Notes under the pieces: generated by a model
What the model saw: only the letters and a program-made list of their open reading frames with translations
What the model was told of the DNA's origin: nothing
The model's database searches: none
Program-made: the position numbers and the translations under genes
NCBI GenBank assembly: GCA_022605405.1
Contig: JABYQQ010000005.1
Span: forward strand, 2,108,001-2,172,000
DNA from: Earliella scabrosa
Taxonomy: Eukaryota; Basidiomycota; Agaricomycetes; Polyporales; Polyporaceae
DNA length: 64,000 nt
Direction: 5' to 3'
In this document: piece by piece, positions 1-11,873 of the stretch
Numbering within the stretch: position 1 is the first letter of the stretch
How the letters are laid out: every line of letters starts with the position of its first letter

Positions 1-1975
1 GTTGGCTGCGACAAAGGCAACCCTATATATTTCAAGTTACCCGGCGTTTTCTCGTCGGCATTGGTAGGCGGTCTTGTTGACGTGTAGCTGTCGTGGATAG
101 CGATGGGTCGTCCAAGTACAAGAGCGATCGACCGATCAGCATGGTATAAATTCGACCTATAAAAGAAACGTGTGGTCAAGATACATGTTGAGCCGTCGTC
201 AGGGCTTCACAGACCATATGCGGCGTCGCCGTTCCACTTGCAGAGGTTCCATTCCCTGCGGCAAACGTCAGGAAATCGCCATCCCCAGTCAGAGAGAACG
301 CTGACCATATCAGCACCATCTCTGTGGAGACCGATTGCTTGCGCGGTTCGGACTGCTGCGCCCAGTTGACTCCAGGACTCGGTCATCCGTCTATCAAGCA
401 CAAGGAAACGGGCACTCTACAAAGAATTGTAGGGTTTGATCGCGTAAGGGTGGAAGGTACGCACCAGCATTCGAGTCACCACAATCTCGAAGCAATCAGG
501 CTGGATGGCAGCGATTATGAGCAGAGCGCGACGTGCTTGATGCAGAGGTCAGCAAACTGATAAAATGCCAAGCGTACGACATGTACGTACAACACCAATA
601 GTAGCGGGACCCGGCAGTCTTCCTAGTACTCTCGTTACCACCGATACGGTCGGGTGCTAGCCTGACGGAGATGGCGAGGACCACGAAGAGTAGAGGCAAG
701 AACCGGATGTTGTTGGGATTGTCGTTCGCAAGAAAGGCGTCGTATGACGCACGGAACTCGTGTTCTGAAATTGGATAACGAGTCCAATTGCTGTAGGGAT
801 CGTGAGCAACAACTAGAAGAATAAATGCAGGGATACATACATCGCAGTGAAGTAATGGTCGACGAGATCGTCACGCATCTTCCGCGGAGGTAGCTCGTCG
901 TACATGTTCTGAAGCCGATCTGTGCTGTAACCGCAATCCCGCATGAGGCGCTGTAGACGTTCCGTGGCACTGGTCTGTTCAAATGGCACAAGCGTGGGTT
1001 TTTGATCCAATTGGAAGATGTCGCTATTGGACTGGCTCATTGAGAAGGACGAGCTACCCGTGCCGTTTTCTGCACCGGAGTTGGGCACCATGCTTTGCAG
1101 CTGTTAAGGCCGCATATGACGACTGGGATCCAACGATTGTCTCAACAAGGCTCACCTGCTCTAATACGGCGGGCGCTGCTACGAGCCCGGAAGCACTCTT
1201 CCCGTACCATCTTCCACTCTCAAACATGCCACCACTTGGATCCTCATCTTCTGGTTGTGAACGATTACCGTCATCAATGGGAGACATTGAACGCCGCTTG
1301 TCTTGAGAGCCGCCGCCGTCCGAGGGAGGGGTCCCATGTCCATGCGACCAATACTGAGGTAGCGCAGCTTCAACGATTTGCTCGAGGCGAGCTAGGCGTA
1401 TGTGGATGTCCTGATCAGCCTTGCCGGGGGTGTAGGACTTGCATAGTTCTGGAACTTTGCGTGCAATACACTGTAAGTATTGAGTGAGTATCCCGCTGCG
1501 CGCAAACATTAATGACCTACATGTGAGCAGGGAATCTGCCTATCGCACTGATATGATACCAATGAGCGTTACAGTTGGGGGGACGGGGAGAGGTCTTCAC
1601 CTTCTGTTTCCGACGGTGGCATTCACCACAGGAATAGCTGCATGCGGTCAGTATGACGGACCGAGCGTTACAATCCCGCTATGAAACTCACCTAACGCGC
1701 GTTCTAGGCTTCTTATGTGCCCGATTCGAGTCCAACTCATCTTCACTCTTCCTCCGTACGGGAGTATAGCCACCAGGCGTGCCGTCCGGTGTAAACGAGG
1801 GGGTGTTCTTGGCCATGATCGGGGAGCTGAGCGGAACGGGATCAGGGTCGGCCAGCGCAGCCTCGGGAGACGAAGGACGAGGTGAATCGCACGGAGAGGC
1901 AGGACAAACTTCCGATGAGGACCGCACCGGGACCCGGCCCTCTTGAAGCTCACGGCGTTTGCACGTGACAGCCAT
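1..1975 (-). CDS. Zn2Cys6 fungal transcription factor, 3' part cut by the left edge
   Basis: Predicted nuclear zinc-cluster regulator. The start is taken at the ATG at 1975-1973. Exons read as 1692-1975, 1601-1637, 1521-1547, 1156-1470, 841-1100, then from 790 leftward. The zinc cluster appears only after splicing: CGEC, HRRKQK, then C-x5-C-x2-C-x8-C, matching the canonical C-x2-C-x6-C spacing, with a basic KKPRTR stretch just before it. Downstream is the fungal-specific regulatory domain: INWTRYPISEHEF, then RFLPLLFVVLAIS, then SWSQLGAAVRTAQAIGLHRD, then RRRIW, then YHADRSIALVLGRPIAIHD. This order is that of the Fungal_trans domain. Two exons in the zinc cluster are only 37 and 27 nt. The C-terminus lies beyond base 1. 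The target pathway cannot be told from sequence. It is divergent from MED17 with 176 bp between the starts. Confidence 0.85.
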
Positions 1976-2151
1976 GACGCGCGGTACGACTGGACGCGCC
2001 GTTGCGCGGCTTGTCTGCGACCTCCAATCACCATCGACCGCATTCCTTGCGTCTTCCTGTCGAGTCATCCTTCCGTCCCGCCTGACATCATACCTGCTTG
2101 ACTCCTTACGTCCATCTTTGCGCAAGGCCCAGACTGCACTAGTCGCCGTCC
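1976..2151. promoter_or_regulatory. Shared intergenic region between the divergent Zn2Cys6 factor and MED17
   Basis: Only 176 bp separate the two start codons, so both promoters must lie here or overlap 5' transcribed sequence. No clear TATA box is visible. This is inferred from gene layout alone. Confidence 0.4.
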
Positions 2152-4333
2152 ATGGACATCGAGGAGCCGCCGTGGAAGAAGCTCAAGCTCTCGCTTGAAC
2201 GCCCCTACAAGGACGACAACGGCGAGCCAATACCGGAGCTGCTAGACATTACACCAGATGGGCAGCATATCTACCGTCCGTGAGTGAGCACTCTGGCCTT
2301 GTGAATCCATCTCATTCTGGTGGTTAGACGAGAGGAGCCAACTGCCTCGGTGGGCACGAGATTGAGACGCATCTTCTTGGAGCGTGGTCTCGACTTCTTT
2401 GAATCAGAAAAGGGCATACGCACGGCTCCCGCTCGCGAACTAGAAGAGGATCTCACGGCAGGCGATGCTCAGTCAAAGGAAGGGGGTCCGTCCGAGCAGT
2501 TCCACCACATGACGCCCGAGGAGTTAGTCAAGATGCGTATGTCGCTCTTACCCCAGCTCTAGTGAGTGGCCAGACGTACCCTGCAAGGCATAGGCCGATT
2601 GACTCAGCGCAGCATAGCGCATGGGGAGATGTGTCAAGCAAGAGACCTGCTCACTCTCCTCCTTTCCACATCCCAACCCGCCACTCTGCCGCCAGCCCCT
2701 CTGGCTGCCACCGTCGTCACGAAGCCCCCTCCCATAGTCTCTGTGCAAGCCTTCAACGCCCAGCTTACAATCGGCGGCAAAGATAGGGCATTGAGGACCG
2801 CAGCTGACCTCTTCAAGAGCGCCGCGGAGAAGATGGAAGACAGCCGAATGTCCGGAGAGAAGTATTGGGTAGACGCGCTCAAAATACGACGAGGCAACTG
2901 GGGACTCATCCCAGCCCCACTTCCGTTGGGATCCGCCACAGGGAAAGGCGCTGATAAGACCTCAAAGGACTTCCTGATCTCATTTGGTCTCGAGGAGTGT
3001 ATGGCGCAGTCTTTCCTTCGCGTTTCCGTCGCTGACCTACCTTCTCGTAGCTCCCGCGTCATTCCGACGAAGAGCAATTGGGCGCATGTCGACGCTCGAC
3101 GGAAGCTCGTTAGAGTTTCCGATGCGTCAGCGGACGCGTCTGCGTGTCTCCATCACCCGTACATCGCCGGACGGAACGCGCCAAACCACTCACAATCTCC
3201 TTTCGGACTCAGACGACGGGTCGTTAGACGGCGCCCTTCGTGCCGCCCAGGCAGAAGTTGTCGAGCAGGAGGTCTTCTCCGCACTGATCAAGGAAGCTAG
3301 CAGTCTACCAACTGCGTCCGCCGAGGTCTCCGAACGATTGATCCTCATCGACGCCGCGCAGAATACGGAGCTTAGGTTCGAGCTGGTGAGTGTGCTGCTT
3401 TGGGTAGGCATGCTAGTCGTCAATTCATTCACTCGATTAAGGTCGACGGCGAGAATTTTCGTAATCAAGAGAGGCCGATTGACCCTTATTGTGATCTCGT
3501 CCACGCTCTGCTCCATATCCTGCTGTCCCGCGCCCACAGGGTATCAAAGAGCAGCCGCCTGAGCAAGGCGAGTATTGCTCCAGTTGCCATGGTACAGTCG
3601 CCTCCCATCCTTCAGCCCATCATCGACGTCCTGCAATACCGCGAGTTCTTGGAACGCGTCCGTGACGAGATCGACCGCGTAGTCGCTGCTTTGCGTCTCG
3701 CAGGAGTACCGACGAAGGTGCATTATGATCCTGTGGCGGATGGGGGTGACATTCTCGTTGCGTCGCTTTTGAGTGACAAGCCGAGTACCATAGGTGGTGA
3801 GGCCTTGCTCCGGATTGATGACAGGTGAGTATAGCAAACCACGCACTCACCGCCGTTACAAATGATGACACTCTATGTAATGTAGGCATACCTTGAGGTT
3901 CACCACCGCTTCCCCGTCCACGTTGATCGTCCACCTGCCCCAAGCCACCCTCCCCATCGCCTCCATATCTCAGCTGACACAACTGCTCGTGGACGAGATC
4001 AGTGGTCGTCTGTTGAGTCGAATATGTGAGATTGGGACGGAACTTTGCGAGAGGGTCAACGGGACATGGTTTGTCGACCTCTTGAGCGGTAGGAGCGTTG
4101 GACGATGGCAAGGTTGTATACTGTACGTCCTCCGAGACTCATGGGTCGTAATCGCAATCTCACAGCACCGCAGGAACTTCCAAATCCACTTCGCGGGCGA
4201 TGCCATCTCCTGTTCCGCATCGAGGTCTGGTCGAGATAATCGACCTTCACATATTGAAGCATACCGCCCCGGGGGGCAGTTGTCCTTGTTTGAATGGGTA
4301 CAGCATACCATCGAGTCCTCCTTGGGACGATAG
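2152..4333 (+). CDS. MED17: Mediator complex subunit 17 (Srb4/MED17)
   Basis: Core subunit of the Mediator head module, bridging transcription factors and RNA polymerase II. Seven exons (2152-2279, 2328-2561, 2613-2998, 3051-3385, 3442-3824, 3886-4122, 4174-4333) join to 620 residues. Diagnostic stretches are KLKLSLERPYKDDNGEPIPE at the N-terminus, FLERGLDFFE, IAHGEMCQARDLLTLLLS, then GNWGLIPAPLPLGSATGKGA and TSKDFLISFG. The middle region carries QPIIDVLQYREFLERV. The end is LFEWVQHTIESSL. Intron 3 uses the second of two nearby AGs, because the first would create a stop. The last intron (4123-4173) is 51 nt and has no in-frame stop, so its retention would add 17 residues. The gene is convergent with RPL5, with 156 bp between the stops. 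Confidence 0.93.
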
Positions 4334-4489
4334 CGATCAGCCTTCAATGTCACTCTGATGTGTACTGCGGAGGTATATGCGACGAGAGCATGGCAATAGC
4401 ATAGCCTAGTTTTTGGGTCATAGGCGGCGTAAGGGTAAGGGTAGCGTGATACATGTGGAGATGAACGACTCGAATCCAGGAAACACCAT

Positions 4490-5600
4490 CTAGTCGTCGG
4501 CGTGCTCGGCCTGGAAGGCCTCGATCTTCGCCTGGATGCGCGCCTTGCGCTCTGCGAGCGTGCTCTTGGGAGTCATGTACTTTTTGCTCTCCGCTGCCCA
4601 GTCGGTAGTCTTCTCGGTGGGCTTGAAGGTAGGATCTTCACGGATAGCCGCGTAAGCATTGGTGTAGATCTCCTCGATATCTTCAGATCCAACGCCGTCC
4701 GCGAGGTAGGTCGAAAACTGCTTCTTGAAGCTGATATGCCATGAGACCGAGAGCGAACAAGAGATGGGCAAATCACTTACCGCTCGTCATCCTCCTCCTC
4801 AAGTGACTCCATGTACTCAGCAACGTGTCCACCAAAGATGTACTTCTTCAGGACCTCAGCATCCAGCTCCTTGGACTCGGGGTCGTAGCCAGGGAATCGC
4901 TTCTCGTTGTGAGGGATGAAAAGGCCACCGTCGCTGGCACCCTTGAGAGCACCGAACACACGGGAACCAGTCGACGTGCGCTTGAGACCAACATCGAGGT
5001 AACACTTGAACGGACGAGGGGCATCCTCGCCGTCCAGCTCCTCCGTCAAGGTGAGCGTACCGTCGGGCTCCGCGACACCCTCGTACTTGTCAGCAAGACC
5101 AAGCTTTGTCAATGCACGGCGCGCGCAGAGGAGACCAGTAGCGTAAGCTACAATCGGACAATTCAACTGTTGTTTTCGACTGAACGTTCAAATACCAGGA
5201 CTTACCAGCAGTCCAGTTGGTGAGGCCGTGGTTGATACCGTAGCGCGGGAGCTCCTTGGAGCGCGCAGCGGTCAAAACGAAGTCTCCCTGAAGGCGAGCG
5301 TATACAATCTGGACGATAACTTCGCGGTTCGTGAAGCGGACGACAAGGCGGTACTTCGGGGCGTTGCTGTACGATGATCAGCATGTGTTCACACATTCTG
5401 AGACGATTTGCACATACTACTTGTTCTTGGCCTGGGTCACCAGCCGCTTGCGCGCATAGTCTGTGTGGAACGTTAGGTGTATATTCATGGAATGCGACGG
5501 AGCGGTGCTCACAGTCGGTCTTCCCCTCGCGCCGGCGACGGTACTTAACCTGGAAACGGGAGAAGTACGCGTCGGACTTGATCTTCTTGACGAACGGCAT
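4490..5600 (-). CDS. RPL5: 60S ribosomal protein uL18 (L5)
   Basis: Large-subunit protein that carries 5S rRNA into the central protuberance. Five exons (5514/5513-5600, 5418-5460, 5206-5366, 4781-5147, 4490-4730) join to 299 residues, the usual eukaryotic length. The start is at [20 protein letters not shown]. Conserved blocks follow: [70 protein letters not shown], and [21 protein letters not shown] lysine-rich C-terminus ends in [10 protein letters not shown]. The exon 2-3 join splits the Tyr codon of NKYNAPKY. It is divergent from RBM42 across 395 bp. Identification is secure. Confidence 0.96.
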
Positions 5601-5995
5601 CTGGCACCAGGCAAATGGCCAGAGAGTCAGCACTCAAGTCAAAGTTTCATCCATTACCCTCCACGGCCATCCACCACCATTCCACCATTCCCTCTCTACC
5701 ACCACTTCAAGCATGGTTCGTACAGCCAGGCCGGATCCTTCGAGATTGTCAGGAGGTCACTCACCTTGAGTAACGGGGTCTTGAGGAGGGGGGAAGCGTG
5801 CGTTGACGGGCGCGCAGCTCGGAATTGCAGAATCGGAGGGCGGTGAGACCCCGCAATTGCCACGTGCCAAGCGGTTTCGGGGTCTCCAACATCCCTTGCG
5901 CGGCCAGGCGCCAGAATGTTCAGTGCACTTGCCTGCGTTCTTTCGTCTTCTGTCCACCTGCTGTCGACCTCTGGCGCTGCGGCAATCTCAGCAAT
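5601..5995. promoter_or_regulatory. Divergent intergenic region RPL5 / RBM42
   Basis: The 395 bp between the two start codons hold pyrimidine-rich tracts near 5650-5710, which would be purine-rich in the RPL5 sense. I see no conserved ORF. It must contain both 5' UTRs and the ribosomal protein gene promoter. No specific factor site is claimed. Confidence 0.4.
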
Positions 5996-6819
5996 ATGGA
6001 CCCATACTCAGCGCAGAACTACTATCAGCAGTATCAATACCAGCAGCAACAATCCACCGATGTCAATCCCTATCACCAACCATACCAGGGTCCGATGTAC
6101 CCAATCCCCGGACCATCCACCTCAGCGCACAGCGCCCCTGTACCTGCCAATGCCTATGAATACGATGTTGGAATCCTCGCTCAGCAGAGTGTCTACGTTC
6201 CAGGTGCCATGATCGATAAGCGTGGCGGGGCGGGAGGCAAACTTGCGAAGGGCGGCAAACGTACGACCGTCTTGCGGAAGGGTGGAGGAAAGGTCTGGGA
6301 AGACCAGACATTGCTAGAATGGAATCCATGTGAGTCCATGCTGTCGTAGTGTGGCCGTAACCAAATTGTGAATTGACCACGCATGCAGCTTGGTTCCGTT
6401 TGTTTGTAGGCGACTTGAGTAACGACGTGTCTGACGATGTGCTATCCAATGCTTTCAACAAGTACGCGTCCTTCCAGAAGGCCAGGGTAATACGGGACAG
6501 GCTAAGCGGGAAGGTGCGTCCATTGCAGTTGCGGGAATAACATGCCACTGATATCTGGTTTTCAGGCGAAGTTCGGCTTTGTGGCTTTCTCTGACCCAGA
6601 AGACTTCCTGAAGGCGTGGAAGGAAATGGATGGTGAGTATCTGGCTCCGTCTGGTGCTGCATTTGGGGTTGACATGAGTGCATCGTAGGCAAGTACGTTG
6701 GCAATCGCCCTATTAAGCTGAAGAAGGCAGATAATGCAATCAATCCCGTTGAGATCGGTCATAGAAAGGCGAAACAACTGGAGAAGGAGCTTAAGAAGAA
6801 CAGGCACAAGCCGTATTGA
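5996..6819 (+). CDS. RBM42: RBM42-like RRM RNA-binding protein
   Basis: Four exons (5996-6329, 6389-6513, 6566-6632, 6689-6819) join to 218 residues. The first ~60 residues are Tyr/Gln/Pro-rich low complexity (YYQQYQYQQQQ). A Gly/Lys linker leads to WEDQTLLEWNPSWFRLFVGD, the RRM entry with RNP2 (LFVGDL). The rest of the RRM follows: NAFNKYASFQKARVIRD, RNP1 as KFGFVAFSDPEDFLKAWKEM, and GKYVGNRPIKLKKA. The tail is basic (ELKKNRHKPY). This layout, with an RRM at the extreme C-terminus, fits the RBM42 family, linked in animals to splicing and hnRNP K. Its role in this fungus is inferred. The start is the ATG before DPYSAQNYYQQ. The next gene downstream, CTNNBL1, is also a spliceosome factor. Confidence 0.9.
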
Positions 6820-7216
6820 CTGTGTACGTCGCAACCTATACGTATATATGGCTCAGGGGGGGTGGATGGGGGTGGAGGCGGCGTTCTCTCCGTCTGCCGT
6901 GCTATGTTCTGTTAGCTCATAATTGTAGCGAACTTATATTGGAGCGTCATCATGATCATGCAATGTATCTTTATTCCTGACGACTCCCAGCGCCTTGTCC
7001 TGGTTGTGATCTGGTTGTGATGTCTCAAGAGGAGAGTACGTAGCACGTACCGTGGTCGCCACAGCGTACGTAGACAGACGCTCGGGATGTGACGTCCAGA
7101 GCGCTTGACGCGTTTGGATCGCGCGCGTTGAACCTCGTTGAACATCTTGCTTTCGTCCCGACTTCCAGCTGGGCTTTCATATCGTGTCTGGGGCACCTTG
7201 AGCGTTGTTTTCCGCT
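6820..7216. other. Intergenic, RBM42 3' side and CTNNBL1 promoter
   Basis: This 397 bp stretch between co-oriented genes shows no coding signal. It contains a G-rich tract around 6855-6880. Nothing else stands out. Confidence 0.5.
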
Positions 7217-9655
7217 ATGGACATTGACAAACTCTTCAAAGTGAGCAACCCCTACCTCTTCCCATGTCGTCATATTGAGGTGTGAACGACCAGGTGCCCA
7301 AACTACCAGCAGGTAGTAACAAGCGGCGAATGCCTGACAATCCAACTCCAGAAATGCTGAAGCGCATGAAAATGGATAACGAAGCCACATCTGTGCAGGA
7401 TCCCGCTCCCACAAATGGCTCCTCCTCACGCGACAAGGGCAAGCATCGAGCCACCGTTGAAGACGAGGACGAGGACGGGAGAGATGAGGCAATGGACTTC
7501 GCGCCGGGTGGAGATGCAGACTACTTCGCAGAAGAGGACGACGAGGGGCGTTTCTTTGGAGGTGGTTTGACGAAGGAGCAGAAGGATATCCTGAACATAT
7601 TCGACCAGGCAGGTGGGGATGATGTACGAGAAGACGTGAGTCCCAATGACGCGGTCGCAACCTCGCGCTCATTACTGAGGTCAGAACCTCGCTAGATGGA
7701 AGAGATGACCATAACTGGCGTGCGACGGCTATTGACACGATTTGAGCGGGCCCTAAACAAGAACCAGGATCAGCGGTCCAAGTACCCTGATGACCCCACA
7801 AAGTGAGTAGTGGATATCTCGAACGCGTTCCTCTTGTAACCGCTTCTGCTTCTCTATATTAGGTTCATCGACTCGGAAGCGGACCTCGACCTCGCTTTGA
7901 AAGCTCTGCTTCCCCTCGCGCAGTCTCCAGTGCTCGCTTACCCCGAGGTCATCCGTACCGGGACCATCGAAAGGCTCGTCGGCTTGCTCAGCCATGAAAA
8001 CATGGATATTGTAATCGATGTGGTGGAGGTTATCAACGAGTTCACAGATGAAGACGTAGGCAACGATGCGGAAGACGAGGAGGATGAGGAGGAAGGGAGC
8101 CGCGAGGATGCTTTGAAGCAGCTCATAGAGAGTCTGGTGAGTAACACGTACTGCTGACCGGTCGTGTATTGACGAATGATATAGCTGGCGAATTCTATCC
8201 TCGAATTGCTTGTTGACAACCTGAGTCGATTCAACGAGGCAGAGGAGTCTGACAGGCAAGGTATCTTCCACGTACTGGGTGAGTGGCAAGCAATGGGCGT
8301 TCTGGTCGACCATTTACAGGCTGCAGGTATCTTTGAGAACATTCTTGGCTTCAACTCCGAGCTCTCTACGGAGCTCGTTTCAAAAACGAAAATCCTTTCC
8401 TGGCTATTGACTCGAATAGAATCACCGAAGCACGACGAGAACCGGGGGTACGCGGCAGAGATTCTATCCATCCTATTGCAGAACAACAGACCAAATCGTC
8501 TGGAACTCGGTAAGAAGGACGGTGTAGAAACTATCCTGAAGACGCTCTCCGTGGGTGTATCTGTTAGTTCCCCTATGGTAACCCGCTGACTCACGCTTGA
8601 ACAGCGCTATCGGAAGAAAGATCCCGTGAACGCTGAGGAGACCGAGTTCATGGAAAATGTCTTTGACGTACTCTGTTCTGCGTTGGCCGAACCTGAGATC
8701 AAGAAGCAATTCCTCGACAGCGAGGGTGTAGATCTAATGGTTCTCATGATGAAGTATGTGCAATCCTTCCCACATACAGTCACGCATACTCATCGGATTC
8801 CAGGGACAAAATGCAAGCACGCTCGCGAGCGATCAAGGTCCTCGACTACGCGATGTCAGGCCCTGCTGGTACAGCTGCGTGCGAGACATTCGTTGAGGCA
8901 CTAGGACTCAAGACGCTCTTCTCTTCCTTCATGGGTGGCAAGGTGCCGTAGCAATCACTTATTTTGCCTGCGTTTTACTGACGTGCCCTGTCGCGTAGGT
9001 TGGAAAGAAGCAAAAGGCCACAGCTGGCCATGCCGCCTCAGAAGACACGGCGCACACATTGGGTATCGTCTCATCCCTTCTCTCCAATCTCGCTTCGGAC
9101 TCTCCCGCCCGAATACGGCTTTTGGCGAAGTTCGTCGAGAACAGCTATGAGAAGCCGGAAAAGCTGCTTGAAATCAGGGATGCCGCACGTGCTCGCCTAC
9201 AGGCTACTGAGAAGGACATTGAAGAAGAGAAGCAGGTATGTGTTGTTCTGACGAGCGAGTATACCACTGTGACAAGCGTTGATGGTATTTGGTAGCGAAT
9301 GGAAGCAGATGGCGAAGACGTTGAGGATATGCAAGATATGTGGTACCTGCGACGACTGGATGGCGGCCTCTTCACATTACAAACCGTCGACTATATCCTT
9401 GCATGGATTTCAATGGAAGACGATGGTGTACGTTTCTTGAACGAAGTGCGCTTGCTGGAAACTCACCATCCGGTCTAGGTGCGAGCCCACATACAGAAAC
9501 TGCTTGACCGTAAGAACCAATCCTTCAAGGACGTCGTCAAAACGTTGCAAATCTTCTATGACAACGTCGACGAAGACGAAGCGGCCAACCCCGATGACGC
9601 ACCGTCACAGCGCGAGATCCTACGCAACCTCATCGCCTTCCTGGATGCATGCTGA
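7217..9655 (+). CDS. CTNNBL1: Beta-catenin-like protein 1 (spliceosome-associated armadillo protein)
   Basis: Armadillo-repeat protein associated with the Prp19/CDC5L complex of the active spliceosome. Ten exons (7217-7240, 7294-7635, 7696-7802, 7863-8136, 8185-8550, 8605-8753, 8804-8942, 8999-9235, 9296-9427, 9479-9655) join to 648 residues. The 24-nt first exon encodes MDIDKLFK. A basic/acidic N-terminal region with SNKRRMPDNPTPEMLKRM precedes the helical core: FERALNKNQDQRSKYPDDP, GTIERLVGLLSHENMDIVID, VVEVINEFTDEDV, and ILELLVDNLSRFNEAEESDR. Further core blocks are EILSILLQNNRPNRLELGKK, DGVETILKTLS and ENVFDVLCSALAE. The end is LDRKNQSFKDVVKTLQIFY through LRNLIAFLDAC. A polyacidic insert (DAEDEEDEEEG) lies in the second repeat region. 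The gene is convergent with UTP15, 92 bp apart. Confidence 0.94.
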
Positions 9656-9747
9656 TTATACATGGACAGTACGAAGTACAATATCTGTAGCACTAATATG
9701 GGATGATGTGGATGATGCGTCCGGTACTGACAACAATGCGATAGCGA

Positions 9748-11587
9748 CTATGCGACGGAGAGAGCTGCTGAAGCCAAGAGCATGTCCAGCGCGCCCTTTG
9801 CCTTGATCAGCTCCTTTTGGAATCGCAGTTCTGCTGCGACTTTCTTCCGTAATCGGACGAAGAGCGTGTCGATGAGTGGTGACTGACCGAGCACGGGTGT
9901 GTACATCTCTGCGTTGAAAGGTTGAGAACGCTGCAGAGTTAGAAAAATACGTGTTCCCTCACCAACGACGATACTTGCGACGTCGCAGACCATCTCGCCG
10001 AAGCGCGGATCGGTGACGTGCTTTAACAACAGTCGGAGGACTGGTTCCAGCAGAACGTCGTCCCTGCCCGCCAATGCGGTCCGTAGACCGTCTCGATGTA
10101 TCAGCTCTTGTATCAACGAGAAGGCGGTCGTCGGAGGTACATTCTGGGTCATACGCACGCCTCAGCATATTCTGTGATCTGGGCGGAAGACGAGAGGGGG
10201 CGCACCTTGCGTAGTACAGCATCCAATGCAGCAGAATATTTGAAGTTCTTGAGTAGCTTGTCGTAGTCTCGCAGACGCTTCTTCCGTTGACTCTCTACTT
10301 TCAGCTCGTCCACGTCCCCTACAGGTTTCGATTTCTTCTTCTCCTTGACGCGCCCCTGACCAAGTGTAGGGAGGGCGCCGCCTAGGAAGGACTCGAATGC
10401 GCCGGAGCGCAGAGACGCTACAGAGAAGAGGTCTTGCACGGCCGGTTCAGAGGCCTTGGGTTGTCGTCGACGTACGGAGAGCGTGCCGTCCGACATGCCT
10501 GCGGCGATGTGGGTCTCGTCGGGCTATGATACGGACACAATGAGCATGTGACACAGAGTACGCAAGAAGAGGGACCACATACCGAGATAGCGAGACACAG
10601 TATTGGTGCAGGGTATCGCATTGTATGTACAACACGGTATGTACTCACGTCGTACACCTTCACCATCTGATCCAAGCTGCCTGTGAGTACTCTGCTAGCG
10701 TCCGAGTTGAACGCGAGCGAGGTAACGGTCTTCTGATGATTAGACATTGCCCTTGTACACCGGCCTCCGGCGACAAGATCCCACACACGCAAGATGGGGC
10801 CCGCTGTGGACAGTGCAGCGGTCCCCGAAGGAAACATGAGTACTTGTTCTACAGGCGCAGTGTTCCGCGTGCCGGCTGAGCTCGAGGGGTCGCCCATGAC
10901 CATTTCGCATGCTCCTGTCCTTGAGTCGAAGAGACGGACAGTAGCATCATATGAACCGGTCAGGATGAGATGGGGGTTGGAGGTTGAGACTTGCCCGGAG
11001 CGGACGTAGTCTGTGTGATCGAGGAAGGTGGTGATTGCTGCTTGTGAAGGTACGTCCCACAGCTTCACTGTCGTGTCGTCCGAACATGAGAGAACCTGTG
11101 TCTGGTCTAGAGCAGAGAACCTGACGACATGGACAGGCTGTTTGTGCGAGTCTAGTGTGCGGAGGATGGCGCGCGAGTTGATGTCAAATATCTAGGGAGA
11201 AAGTCCTCAGCACGCCCAAGCCGGAGTACGCAGCAATGTCTCTGAGACCCCAATCTGCGATGAAGCACATACCTGGATGAGTCCAGTATCGTCCCCAGCA
11301 GCGACCAGCTTTCCGTCTCCGCGAATGCACCCACTCCGTGCAACGTCCTTGAAGCGCGAGATGGTCTTCGTGACTTTCTGTGTCCGAGGCGCGTAGATTT
11401 GCACGCGTGTCGCGGCGGTCACGGCATACCTGTGGGGTTTCGCTGGGGAGAAGTGGACGGAGGTGACGGGGGCGTATTCCTTGATGAAGACTGGGTGCTT
11501 GTACTGCCGCCAGTAGCGCGACTCGGCGTTGTGTTTGGTAGAAGCAGGGCGCGCGTGCTTGCGAACGACGACGGGCTGATAGTCCAT
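9748..11587 (-). CDS. UTP15: U3 snoRNP / SSU processome protein UTP15
   Basis: WD40 component of the t-UTP subcomplex needed for pre-18S rRNA processing in the nucleolus. Five exons (11273-11587, 10583-11191, 10206-10523, 9963-10143, 9748-9908) join to 527 residues. The start MDYQPVVVRKHARPASTKHN leads into KEYAPVTSVHFSPAKPHRYA. WD repeats include SCSDDTTVKLWDV, ILTGSYDATVRLFDSR and VLTGSLDQMVKVYDV. The C-terminal UTP15 domain holds KKRLRDYDKLLKNFKYSAAL, DAVLRKNVPPTTAFSLIQEL, and EMYTPVLGQSPLIDTLFVRL followed by RKKVAAELRFQKEL. The last intron (9909-9962) uses the AG just before EMYTPV, chosen because this restores family-like sequence; reading through it is also open. Confidence 0.94.
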
Positions 11588-11873
11588 GGTGCGTGCGCGG
11601 AGGCGGGGTCGAACCCAGTGAGCGAGACGGTGGCCCTCTCCGAGTCGATGCGTCTAAAAAAGTTCCAAAAAGGCAATCGAGCTCGGAGCGGAACACCACG
11701 CACGTGACAGACGATAAGAGATCGATTGATCACATTTGTTCGCGAGTGTCAGTTATTTTTCAGTGAAAGTGAGAGTACATAGCCCGCCTCTCCATCGCTC
11801 CTTGCTCTCAGGTTCTCCTCCCAGTCCCCTCCTCCCCCTTTCCCTCCTCCCGCTCAAAAAGTCCACCACAGCC
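11588..11873. promoter_or_regulatory. Divergent promoter region UTP15 / TCTP
   Basis: The 286 bp separate the UTP15 and TCTP start codons. The TCTP-proximal part (about 11805-11860) is strongly CT-rich, typical of highly expressed fungal genes. This is inferred from composition and layout. Confidence 0.4.
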
